Shown: piece after piece, positions 11,631-22,861 of the stretch | Numbering within the stretch: position 1 is the first letter of the stretch | Layout of the letters: every line of letters starts with the position of its first letter | Source of the DNA: Gnetum montanum | Lineage: Eukaryota; Streptophyta; Gnetopsida; Gnetales; Gnetaceae | Direction: 5' to 3' | Assembly (NCBI GenBank): GCA_015680685.1 | Contig: MNCI01035635.1 | Span: 116,966-180,965, forward strand | DNA: 64,000 bases | Translations under genes and position numbers: made by a program | The notes under the pieces: generated by a model | Databases searched by the model: none | Told to the model about the DNA's origin: nothing | What the model saw: only the letters and a program-made list of their open reading frames with translations

Positions 11631-12994
11631 AATGTAAACTCATCCTTGAGTTCTCTTACAAAATTGGGAAGGTATGGGATTATTGATTAACTTTTTTTTC
11701 TTTTTTCTTTTACAAAAAAAAATAAACTTGACTAACTTGACAAAAAATGGAGTGCCCAAGTATATAGATCAACACATTACAAAAAATAATGGTGTTTAGT
11801 ACAAAAAATTGAACACCATGATACAACTCTGCAAACATTAGACAACACATTCTTTGATGATGTGAGGCTTGTTGGAGAAGATTAAATGGTCCTAGGCAAT
11901 GGTGGTTCCTTAGGCTCCAAGGGACCTTCACTAGCTTCATGCACTAGCAATTGTTAAGGTAGTTATGGTTGTTCTATTACTACTGCAACTTTAGATGGGA
12001 GGTGGAAAGCATCCAATAGTGCTTTTCTTTTCTCCTCCTTACTCCTAGGATAATGCACCGTCCATGTAGCTTCTCAAATATGGGTTGGAATGAGCACATC
12101 CCAAGGACACAGGATTGTTGGAAACAACTCTTTGACATTGATGAACCACAAAGTGAACTATTTACATTCAATGTTGAACACTCACACTATGTTCGTCAAC
12201 ACCTAGTAGTCATTCATTCATCTAGCTAGGTCTTTAGCGATGTATTGTTGATTTGTGAATTTCCCTTTGAGGACTTCAAGTTCAATGTTAGAAATCTCAA
12301 GCTTTTGCTTGGTCTCCTTGTGGTATTTGTACTTGACCTCATATAGCAGATACGAGCTATCTACCCGTTTCTACAATTCTAACCATAGTTGTCCGGCTAT
12401 CAGCATTGCTAGGTTTGTGTAATGGAGATTGGCCAACTCCATATACTCTGTCATTTCTTTAATCTGCAACTCCTTCAAGTGGATCTTTGTTTTGTTGTTG
12501 GCATTGATCCCATCAAGGATGGGCTACCACATCTCTCTTTCTTGTTGGAGTTGTTGGAGGGATTCATTTACTTTAGCCTTTTCCATTTAGATTTCTTTTT
12601 CATTAATTTCCTTTTGCAAGCTAACCTAGTCCCTATAGTGATTTTTCACTCTCCCAAATTTGAGAGCTTTGTTTTTTCAAGTAGCGATTTCAATGGTAGA
12701 CTTTTATCATAAGGTGTGTACCTCCTCCATTAATAGATTATAGTTTTCTGTGGCCAATTTCCTTTGTTCAATGTTGACTTTGACAAGCTAATCCTACTAT
12801 TGATGAATAAATTCTTACATTTGATCTCTCTAAACATCAAAATTTCACAAGTGATGATTTTGCACAATCAATGCTTCATTTTATTGGCGCATCTAATTCA
12901 AGTACTTTTTGATTAAGTGCGTTTTAGCTTCTACCATAGACTATTTGAAGATGGTCATTATTGATTCCTCCTTAGCCTTTTAAAATCATTCTTG
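11631..12994 (-). pseudogene. Element E extra ORF, C-terminal part
   Basis: Minus-strand counterpart of the element D extra ORF at 62290-64000, recognisable segment by segment although broken by many stops. Sequence around 12240-12900 corresponds to the Lys/Glu/Gln-rich, probably coiled-coil part of D. The end near 11700-11940 corresponds to the D C-terminus. It is split from its N-terminal half (38623-40392) by insertion of G. No catalytic domain is recognised. Confidence 0.6.
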
Positions 12995-13498
12995 AAGCTT
13001 AAAACACCACCAATTTTAGGCTTCAGCATTGCAACTGCAAATTTTTCTAAGTATCAAAACTTGGCAAATTCTTCTTAGTGTTGTTGCTACACTCCCAAGC
13101 ATAGCTAGCATAGTAAGTTTTTCTAAGTATCTTTGCTATGCTCTAGACCATAGTAAGCATAGCCAGTATTGGGCATCTAATTTTGCAAAATTTGACTAAG
13201 TGTTGTGCTACGCTCTAAAGCATAACTACTGTAGCATTGCAGAGAAGCCTCCAGAGGTTAGCATCAGCCTTCACCTTGGCTCCAGTACTCCTCTAGCAAG
13301 TAAGATTAGCAATTTGCATTTTTCTTGTGCTCCTCATTTTTCCTAGATTATACCTATGCTCTAAAGCCTAGTAGTAACTAGACTTAGAAAATTTTTTGGT
13401 CACCTCCAAACTTAGATAGTTTTTTAGATTTTTCTCATAGTCCCACCTACCACACTACCACGTGGCACCTGATCCATGTTTTATGCTAACCCTAGCAC

Positions 13499-13507
13499 TA
13501 TAAATAC
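13499..13507 (+). promoter_or_regulatory. TATA box in G 5' LTR
   Basis: TATAAATAC. The 3' LTR has TATAAATT at 37776-37783 in the same context, followed by a TTGGCATTCC minisatellite. Confidence 0.6.
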
Positions 13508-13527
13508 CGCTGGATCCCTAACATTTT

Positions 13528-13750
13528 AACTTTTGGAATTCCCTGATGGTTGGAATTCTCTGATTATTCACATTTCCCGATGATTGGCTTTCCTTGATTA
13601 TTGGCATTTCCCAATGATTGGCATTCCTTGACTATTGGAATTTCCCAATGGTTGGCATTCCCTAACTATTGGCATTCCTCAATGGTTGGCATTCCTTTAT
13701 TGTTGGCATTTCCTAACTGTTGGCATTCCCAAGTGGTTGGCATTCCTTAG
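13528..13750. repeat. 18 bp minisatellite in G LTR
   Basis: About a dozen degenerate units with core TTGGCATTCC and a variable spacer of about 8 bp, many alternating as TTGGCATTCCC and GGTTGGCATTCC. It is present at the equivalent place in the other LTR (37808-38015), so it predates insertion. Confidence 0.75.
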
Positions 13751-14361
13751 ATGTCAACATTTTTAAGGACTTAGCATTTGGCATTTTGACATCTTGGCAC
13801 TTAGCTCCGTGGGTGAATGAGACCCATAGAACATCACATCGGCAGAGAGGCAGAGTTGCACATCACAGTCCACTATAGCCCTATTATAGCCCTATAGAAC
13901 ATTGCATGGTGCATTGTAGTGGCCAACCCAGTAGGCTTTGTTCATCACGGGAGTGCTAGACTTCACATCCCAACACCATTGAGACTGTAACTATGCTTCC
14001 ATTGCACCTATTGTACATTGTGTACCTTTTGAGACCTTTTTGGAGTTAATTATGCTCTCATTTGGGGTGGTGTTCCATTTCTCTCTTCCATTTCTAGCAT
14101 TTTCTTGCATCTTTCTACACTTTTTCAAGCATCATCATGTTGTACTACGTATTGTTTGCATTTGCATTACAACTAACCACACAATCCCCCAATTGTACCC
14201 ATTGCCTCGGTTGCAATAAGTAAAGACCCTATTCTATCAACAAGACCGTTTAGGGTGCTCCACCTCCGTTGCTAGCAAGGCCCTCACATGGAGGCAGGTT
14301 TAAGCTTGTGCATCTGTTGATCCCTTGGTGATTCCAACCATCAACATTTTCAATTATTATA

Positions 14362-14542
14362 GTTTTTTTGGCATTAGAAGGAGGGCCTTGCCATTTTCTT
14401 CTACATTTTTTGATTATTATAATGTGTGCTCTCTCTGCCACTAGTTGGTGTAGATTAGACCCCATTGTTAGTTCCCCTGGAACCTTTCTAGACAAAAGCC
14501 AAAGTGTATCTTTAGCACTTAACCAAAACTCTAGATGCTCTA
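14362..14542 (+). other. G leader, 5' part, with primer binding site
   Basis: TTGGCATTAGAAGGAGGG at 14368-14385 aligns with TCTAGCACTAGATGGAGGG at 16236-16254 of H and is the probable tRNA-primed start site. The remaining leader is homologous to H 16255-16410. It is broken by H at 14543-14547 (GAGAG). Confidence 0.6.
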
Positions 14543-14547
14543 GAGAG

Positions 14548-16231
14548 TGAAACACCCCAAAATTTGAAGGCATGCTTGCTTTACCAGGTCTTTGCAATTT
14601 GCACAGCGTTACGACAGTTCTTTAGGAGATGGATGCTCTAATGTTTAGACTGTCAGGTTTGGCAGGTTTTGTACCCTAGGTGTCGATAGGCTAAACGGAT
14701 TCTCTAGCCTACTCACCTGAGTAGTTCATCCAGCCGACAACGCATTTAGGAGTGATGCGTGGAATTGCTAGCAATGCTTAGAACACATAAAACACTTTAG
14801 CAAGTTTTCTAAGTCAAGGAGTTTTGCTACGCTATGTAGCGTAGCAAACTTCAGAAGATGTTTGCAGAAGCGCAGTGCTATGCTATGCTATGCCATGCAG
14901 CGTAGCATAGCATAGAGAAAACTAAACGGTCAGTCCCCTCACCAAACTTTAAGTTCTTCAGCAATGTCTCCTTTCATCAAAAAGAAGCGAACTTGGCCAA
15001 TAAGTAGGCCATGTTGGCCGCTACGCTACGCTAAGCTACATGGCACAGTATCGCGTAGCAATTCTACGAAAGCGATAGAAGGCTTCTCAAAGGGTAGGAT
15101 CAGCAAGATTTGTAGTGCAAAGGGCAAAGTTGGTAGATTGGTGACTTTTTTTATGACTAAGGATAGCTACTACACTATGATACGCTACGTAGCATAGTAT
15201 AGGATAGCAAATATGCAATAAAAAAGTAGTGTGCTTCAAAGGTTTCCAATGCATGTAGTAGGACACAATGCAAATTGTTGCTTCGAACCGGCAGCTATGC
15301 TACACTGCGAAGCATAGCACAGTGTGACAAGATGCTACGCCATGCCAAACATGCTACACTAAAAAGTATAGCAAAGCATGGCAAGCAGTTACGCTACATC
15401 AATGCACTCCACCTAATCATAACATTGATCTAATATTGTAATTAAAATGTGGCATGCTTGTAATTACGGCATGGCAGGCCCGTCCAATGGTCACGCAGGC
15501 ACATGCAGCATAGACAGGTCAGCATAAGCCCAAGGCATGTGGCATCGAAACCACATCTTTTGCGCACCCTCGGTCTTATAAATACCCTAATGAGCAACAC
15601 TCGACGGGTCAAACACACAGGGAGAGCCCCGTTTTCTTTGGCAATCTGGTCAGCTAACAATTTTATTGGCTAACAAGAAAAACCGTTAGCACTGTAACCT
15701 TAAGCATTGTAAGCTTTCTGTTTGACAATGTAAACAGTTAGCACTCTCAACTGGCATTTTGTTTTTCTCTTTTCTACCACCATGGTAGCAGTTTGCACTG
15801 TTAACACCTGAGTCCACGTTCAAGCACATAGCTGTCTTGCCCTACATGTCTTGGTTACTCTCAGGATCTCTGCACTTCTCAGCACTATGCAACCGATTGT
15901 ATCCATCTTGACAGAGTGAAGGTCTAGCTTCGAAGCGGTGCATTTTTCTAACTGCATTTTACTTTGTCTCTTGCTTATCATTTCATTTTACACTATTTTA
16001 TTCCTCTTTTACATTTAAGCATTTTTTCATGCTATCAATCTCGTTTTCAAATTATCTAGTTCCAAAAGGTTATATTAACACTGACTAAGTCCCTGTCTAA
16101 TTGACCAGACCATTCAGGGTGCCTCGTTTCCATTCCATCTAGCATGGCCCTCCCGTGGAAATGAGGTTGAGCCTATCAATGACCGATGACCTCTCGGTGT
16201 TTTCCAGCCATCGACGTTTTTGGTTGCGACA
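14548..16231 (+). repeat. 5' LTR of element H
   Basis: Starts TGAAACACC and ends TTGCGACA. It contains perfect hairpins at 14823-14848 (12 bp arms, 2 bp loop) and 14878-14915 (13 bp arms), further GCTACGC/GCATAGC arrays near 15018-15200 and 15295-15390, and a TATA box at 15577. Confidence 0.92.
15577..15584 (+). promoter_or_regulatory. TATA box in H 5' LTR
   Basis: TATAAATA followed by CCCTAATGAG. The 3' LTR has TATAAATACCCCAATGAG at 31912. The box and its downstream sequence are among the best-preserved parts of the LTR. Confidence 0.65.
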
Positions 16232-16691
16232 GTTTTCTAGCACTAGATGGAGGGCCTTTTTGGTGCCCTTTTCATATGTCACAGAAGTCCTGTAAGCCTT
16301 TTGCACCCTGATATGCATTAGTGTAAACTTGACACCCATCTACTATTGTTTATGTGTCGTGCAGTGTAGATCGGTCGCCTTGACGGTTCCTCGGGAATCC
16401 TATAGGACATAAAGCCTCTAGTCGCCAGTTGACTTGCCTATCTTACAGTAGTCTTGCACATGTTCTATACCCTATCGCACACTAGTGTAAACATGATACT
16501 CTTTTGCGGTTGTTTACGCATTGTGTGGTACAAATTGGTTGCTTTGACAGTTCCTCAGGAGCCCAGCAAGACATAAAGCCTTTTTAATTACTTTCCAATT
16601 CCTTTGTTTTTTGTTTCTCTCGTCTACAAAACTGTTTAGCATTTTGACTTCCTTGCTTTTCACATTTGCAAAACTGTCTAGCTTAGTAACA
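16232..16691 (+). other. H leader with PBS and internal duplication
   Basis: A PBS-like sequence lies at 16236-16254. A segment of about 105 bp (16305-16410) is repeated at 16476-16580, sharing AGTGTAAAC, TTGACGGTTCCTC-like and AAAGCC blocks, an offset of about 171 bp. Confidence 0.65.
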
Positions 16692-19650
16692 ATGACTTCC
16701 GCAACTACTGTTGCTAATACCTTTAACACTAAAGTTCCCATTATGGTTCAAGGCATCACAGGTGCCGAAAAATCGCTCAACCCGATGCTGAAAACACGTC
16801 GATCCCTCAGGATCCAAAATCGGGGACCTGAGGACTTGGCCTTGCAACATGAGTGCTATAACTTCCTCTGTGCAAAAGTTCAGGCAAACCTACCTTTGGA
16901 TGTACATGAGTTAGAAGGAAAACATAGCTTCGAGTTTGCTTACTGTCACAAGAAGGAGTTTGTTTCCGCTCCCGGTGCTTCCATACCTTTGACACAGATA
17001 AATCAAAGGCTACTAGACCAGCTAATCCTGTTGGCCAGACTTAGGGAGCAATAGGACATAGCATCTAAGTAGGATGACACCTTCTAGGATGGACAGGAGG
17101 AACTCGATTCCCAATCTGACGAGGGAGGTCAAACCAACCCCATTCCTGTCCCTCCTACCTAGTCCTTCTGGGCCAATCTGTTCTCTATCACCACTCCCTT
17201 TGTGATCACGTCTACGCTCCTGCAGTCTACAATCACAACTACAATGGGTAGCCATGTCACCTTCCTAGTGTATCAACGCCCTTATTCCCTTGTTTCATTT
17301 GCAGCAACTACACTTCCGCAAACTATTCATCAGCCCATTCCTGTAGCACATCACACACCAATCACAGCTACCCTACTACATTTTCACACTATAGCTACTT
17401 CATAATTGTACACAAATTTCATTTCAATTCCTACGTTCATGTCTATTTCACCCACCGCGGCGGGCCTAGGCTGATCCACATGGTGGACCCTATTTACTTC
17501 TTCGCCTATTCCACAACCGTCGTAGATGTCTCATTATGTTCGTCCTCAGACCTACCAAACTTCGCAAATGGTATAACCCAACATGGGGCTATGGTCTATT
17601 TTTCCAATGACACAAGCGGTCTATCTAGCAATCCAACCTGTAATTGTTGCTCCAACAGCACCACCTATCATGTGGTGGATAGCACAAGCAGCACTATTCG
17701 TGGGGGCTATCCCAATGATACCGTCGATGAGTCACGCTGCCACCCCCACCATTCCATAGATGGGAGCTGCCTTAGCAGTTCCCCAACTATCCACAATGTT
17801 GCAGGGTTTGGATCAAGCATTCCAACCTATCCAAACCCTCACTAAGGAAATAAAGCGCCTCAAAGCTATTGGGTCTGACACGGTACAAGTCATGGAATTT
17901 TACCAAGACGACCCCATCAGCCCTGCAATCCCTACTCTGACATTACCCCCAAGGATGTCCCTCCCCCACTTCATGAAGTACGATGGTGAGGGAGATCCCT
18001 ATGCACATCTTATTACATTTAGGTCTAAATCCCTTCTATTGCAATAATGGCTGCACACGATTATTCATGGCTTTGCTATGTCCTTAGCTGGGAAAGCCCT
18101 GGATTGGTACCATGCACTGCCATGCTCATCCATTTCAACTCTAGAGGGGCTTCTGATCTAGTTCATGACGTGCCTCAAGTACAACTTGAAGGTGGAAACC
18201 ATGCTGGACCAGTTGATGAGCATGAATTAAGATCCTCTAGAACCAGTCCAAAAGTTTATCCAGAATTGAGTGCAAGCCTTAATGAACTCCACGAGCCCAT
18301 CGTGGAGGCCCACTTGCTGGCCATCTTTAAGGGTGCAATGAATGACTTTATTAAGTCTAAACTGTACTACCTCGCCCCTTGCACTCTTAGTCAATCCTTC
18401 GCTCAGACTAAGAGTATACAAGACGTAGCCGAGGCAAGCAAAGACCCAACCTACATTGCCTACAAAAACACCTTCACAAAGAAGGACAAGGGTAAGGCCC
18501 CAAAAACCACAGTGGCTACTGTGGCGGTCAAGTCCAAGCCCAAACCTAGTAACAATGGTAACAAGAATAACAAGAAATTGACCATAATCGCAGCTAACCC
18601 CATGCCCAAGCAGGGCAACGCACCGCAACCTCCAGTACCTACACCTGAGACATCTGCACAACCCAAATAGAACTTTGAGTGTAAAGATCACTCAAAGTAC
18701 ACCCCACTACCTCTCAAGGCTTCAGAGCTTCTGAAGCAGCTATTGGCAGTGGGGCACATTCAACACAAGCAGATGTCGGAAGAAGGAATCAAGAGGCATT
18801 AATGCCACTGTGATCTACTTAGGAACCCCTCTGTGGCCCTGCCCAATGAGCCCCTAGTTCCTAAGGATTTCAAGCTGGACAGGTTTTGTGACTATCACCA
18901 ACAGTATGATCACAATATAGATTACTGTCTGGCATTGCAGGATGACATTTAGAGATTGATCAATCAGGGAAAACTAGTATTGGATGAAAGCAACCCAGTA
19001 CGCCCTAAGAACCAATCTATGCATGTTTACAAAGACCCTATCAACGCCAATAATGTCAGTTACATCATCAACACCATTGATATTGATAGTGATCTTAGGC
19101 TACCCCAGTAGCCATTGATGCTCTGTGTCCCTCAGCGTAGTGCACCAGCACCACTAGTGGCTAGCTGAAGCTTGCAACAGTCGTTTCTCCTTAGAGGCCC
19201 ACCACAGGTATCCATCTCCGCTCCACCTGTTAGCAAAACCAAACTACCCCACGCATTAATGTCATTAGCTCCTTTCATCATCAAGGGGCCAACTTCTTCT
19301 ACAACCCTTGTCCCACGCAAAAAAACTGAACAACCTTCTCGTCCTAAAAAATGAGAAGTATACTTCGCAGGTGAGACGTCGAGAGGAAGTACTGCCCCTA
19401 GTATTTCCAAGCCTACGTCTTCACCCCCTATGTCCATGCCCTCTTCACTAAAGAGGGACATCACTATAACTATATAGTCCACATTGTCTTGCCAAAAGGG
19501 TCTAAACCCAGACCTGAAATTGCCCCTTCTCGAAAAATTCGTCTTCTAGGATGAGTAGAAGAGGAGGAAAGCGTTAAATAGGGGGGTGGCCAAGACCTCT
19601 TGGATGCCCTCACTCAGGTCAATCAAACTCTAAAATAGAAAAACACTACA
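16692..19650 (+). pseudogene. gag: Element H gag
   Basis: Opens MTSATTVANT after the leader. The capsid-like core lies near 17880-18430: LPHFMKYDGEGDPYAHL, then GKALDWYHALP, FIKSKLYYLAP, SQSFAQTKSIQDV. It is followed by a Lys/Asn/Pro-rich linker. A histidine-type zinc finger lies near 18885-18930 (CDYHQQYDHNIDYC; spacing C-X2-H-X4-H-X4-C), typical of Tat Gag. Several stops and at least two frameshifts (around 18047 and 18670) break it. It would form virus-like particles and package RNA in an intact copy. Confidence 0.85.
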
Positions 19651-20490
19651 TTGAGCTTGTACGACCTAATCATGACATTCGTCCCACACCATGAGGCTCT
19701 GATCTGCATGTTGACAAAGATCCCAGTTAACGAAGACATGTTAGCAAAAGAGGAAGCGATCGACTCTGTCATGCTCCCCTCTATACCTACAAAGATAGAA
19801 CTGCCTAAACTCACTTTCTGTGATGACTCCATTAATGAAGATAACGAAAGGGGCCAGGCAACTACAACACCCCTTTTCATCACAATTCGGGTAGGCCAAC
19901 ACTAGATCTGAAGGATACAAGTTGATGATGGGGCTTCCATGAACGTCATCCCCTTCCTATTGTGGACAAGTTGGTCTTGGTCAACCATATCAAATCCACA
20001 ATGATGTCATGCTTGAGGTCATTCAATGGGGCACATGTCCTTGTGAAGGGCACAATCTTCATAGACTTCATGGCATGGGACTAGTTCCCCACAAATGTGA
20101 TGTTCATTGTGGTTGAGGAAATGCTCAGGTTTAACCTAATCTTGGGGAGATCATGGTTAGCACAACTTAGGACTGTCTCTTCATCCATTCACTAGGAAAT
20201 ACACTGACCATATGTAGGCAGGGAGGTGGTGATCCATGGTGACGAAGTAGCAACACAAGAAATCAATAACATAGACATGGAGCTGGGCTCAGAGGACATA
20301 GCCTATGAGAATGAAGCGCTTACTTATGCACACATTAACCATTCAGTGGGAGAATTAGCTCAGCAGATCAATCTCCAAAATGAAAGTGCATGGGTTGAGT
20401 TTCCCTTCCAAGCAAGGGACAATGATGCGAACGAAGGCCCTGGCAAGTGCCTTGGCCTTATGCTCTACTTAATCCAGGATGGGTCAAGAA
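19651..20490 (+). pseudogene. Element H protease and end of first sense exon
   Basis: Begins MSLYDLIMTF, then VDDGASMNVIPF with the DDGAS catalytic loop of a retropepsin. A one-base frameshift follows, then VEEMLRFNLILGRSWLA. The segment continues as VIHGDEVATQEINNIDMELG and ends near LIQDGSR. A GTAACT at 20491 is a possible splice donor. G 35575-36417 is homologous, including the NNIP/NNID tail. Confidence 0.75.
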
Positions 20491-20650
20491 GTAACTATGC
20501 ATAGCATAGCAACCCTGCTACTTCCTGCCCAATCGTCATTCCTTGCACATTACCATCTTTTGTTGTTTACAATCCATTTGTCTACATAAGTTACTAATTA
20601 GCAGTTGTTCAAGTTGTTAACGTATCATCTCATTGGCATGCTACGCTAAG

Positions 20651-20785
20651 GCCCAAAATGGCCTAAAACTAGTAACGACCTGAAATGGCCTAAAATTAGT
20701 AATGGCCCGAAACAACCTAAAACTAGCAATGGCCTGAAACGGCCTAAAACTAGCAGTGGCCCGAAATGGCTTAAAACTAGCACAT
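20651..20785. repeat. 27 bp tandem repeat, five units
   Basis: Five contiguous 27 bp units with consensus near GGCCCGAAATGGCCTAAAAC followed by TAGCAAT. The array lies just beyond the 3' end of the antisense gene. A related core (GGTCCGAAAAGACCTTAAA) recurs at about 50 bp spacing beyond the other end of the cassette (25606-25910). Confidence 0.85.
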
Positions 20786-20871
20786 GAAAGCATGAACATT
20801 TTACACGAAACGTAGCACATAGACAATGCACAAGTTAACACAGAATCAATTTCTTTTTCAAAATTCTCTTC

Positions 20872-20877
20872 TTTATT
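20872..20877 (-). terminator. Poly(A) signal of the antisense gene
   Basis: AATAAA on the minus strand about 100 bp after the predicted stop of exon 6. Confidence 0.5.
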
Positions 20878-22597
20878 CAAAACTTTTTCCTTTTGGAAAA
20901 TGTTTGCAAAAATTTTACAAAAATTCAGAATTTCAAAAAATCCCATGTTGTCATGGGTTGTCCTTGTTTGCATCATCTACATCATTTCTTTTGCATTGCC
21001 TTCCCCTACATTGTCCTCTGCTAATTCTTCATTCCTTTCCTCTACGAGCCCTGCTCCCTCATCTAGAGCCTACATCATAGGAATTAAGTGGTTAGCTAAA
21101 GCAATGCACGCAAGCTACAATAGCACATAAGCATTAATACAGTAGAAAGCAACTAACCTGAGAAGGACCTGCATCCGTCTCGAAGGATATCCAGTCTAAA
21201 TTGAGCCCGAGGTGGTGCTAGACCTCCTATGCCGTGATGTCCACCCAATGCCTATTGCTTGGTTCAGCGTCTGCAACATCTCTCTCCCTTTTGGTGGTTA
21301 TCCACCTTGGTGGTCTCGAAGAAAAGGAGGCAGTTGCGGTCTCTCCTGTGGGAAGGTTCATTTTGCAATCAAGAGATTTCGTAACCTTTATTTGCTCTTT
21401 GAACTTGGCATAGGCCTCGAAAGCGTCAATGGAATCTACGAATGCTTTATATGTAAACGCCTCCATAGCAACATTCGTGTATAGTTTACAAGTGGTGGAA
21501 TTTTCTAGTTTATACATGTGTTTGTGGTTTTTCTAGGACTACCCCCATTCGTAAACCTTGGTGCTGAAATCTTTCAAATCTTGACATTTTTGGGCTAACA
21601 AGTCCATTTGCATCTGCTGCTCTATTACGTCACGGGTGGCTTCGACGTTCTGACGTGTGACTATCCAAAATCAGGCATAATATATCACATATGTGTGCTA
21701 GTCCTCATTATTAGTGTCATGGGCTATGAGAAATTCATTCCTCGACTTGAGATCCTCCACCTCAAAGCTCAAGGCGGCCTTCTCTTGCTCAGCTTTTTGG
21801 ACCCGTTTCCACAAGTCCTCGTTAATGTGCTTATACTCCCACAAGGAGCATGCTGAGCGCAAAGTGCATTTGCAAGCGTCGTCGTATGTGTGATGAGACA
21901 CGTTGGTTGCTTCAAGCAGGAATGTAGGCATGGCATCGTCTTTCAAAGGGCATGTCAGGTCCCATTTGAGCCGAGAGGCTACCATGACACAAAGAGCATA
22001 GTAGTCACGTTACTATAGCGAGATTAGCAAGCTCAAGAAATTCTAGCATAGCAACATGAGAGTACCTAACACTACTACTTACTTGTGTCAGGGTTCACCT
22101 GCTGAAGGTGGCTGATCATGTCATTGACGATTCCCTGCATAAACGCAAACTTATCAGGGATCTTGGCCCATGGTTCTGTATGAGTTAGAAGGGGTCCTGC
22201 GGCATCAATAGTGGTGCTTGTTACATAACTAAACATGTCAGCAATGACCAAAATGGGCTGTGAAAAGGCAGACATATTGTCGAACTCACCATCATCCAAT
22301 TGCGGTCTCCCTTCTTGCTGATGCAAAACGAGGGTGGCAGCCTTGGTAGAAGTCTGTACAGACCTCTTCTTCATGCACTGCTGCCTTTTCTTTTAGGAGA
22401 CCAACGGCTTTTTTATTCAAGGAAGACTCCTCTTCGTTGGTAGGAGGATTCTCCTTAATAATAAGAGCCCCTGCCTTAGCGGCAGGTACTCCCTTTCTCT
22501 TGATTAGGACACTTCTCTCTGAGACTCAGCCTCTGAGTCTTTATTTGTCGCCCCCATATTAGTGGCTGATACCTCTTCATCATCATCATCATCTTCT

Positions 22598-22861
22598 NNN
22601 NNNNNNNNNNNNNNNNNNNNNNNNNNNNNNNNNNNNNNNNNNNNNNNNNNNNNNNNNNNNNNNNNNNNNNNNNNNNNNNNNNNNNNNNNNNNNNNNNNNN
22701 NNNNNNNNNNNNNNNNNNNNNNNNNNNNNNNNNNNNNNNNNNNNNNNNNNNNNNNNNNNNNNNNNNNNNNNNNNNNNNNNNNNNNNNNNNNNNNNNNNNN
22801 NNNNNNNNNNNNNNNNNNNNNNNNNNNNNNNNNNNNNNNNNNNNNNNNNNNNNNNNNNNNN
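22598..22861. other. Assembly gap (264 N)
   Basis: A run of Ns inside exon 4 of the antisense gene, right after an Asp/Glu-rich (GAT/TCATCA) microsatellite-like stretch. The true length is unknown. Confidence 0.99.

Larger units (their letters stand above)
13000..14361 (+). repeat. 5' LTR of element G
   Basis: Starts TAAAACACC (TG mutated to TA; the partner has TGAAACACC) and ends TTATTATA (partner ATTACA). It contains a TATA box at 13499-13507 (TATAAATAC), a minisatellite of about 18 bp units at 13528-13750, and dispersed GCATAGC/GCTACGC-type motifs. A PBS-like sequence follows at 14368. Confidence 0.85.

Noticed and set aside
18227-18691. Minus-strand open frame of 154 codons in H gag
   Set aside because: Mirror of the gag coding frame; composition follows the sense codons and it shows no domain.
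20651-20785. CRISPR-like array
   Set aside because: Units are contiguous with no unique spacers, in a plant retrotransposon; ordinary tandem repeat.
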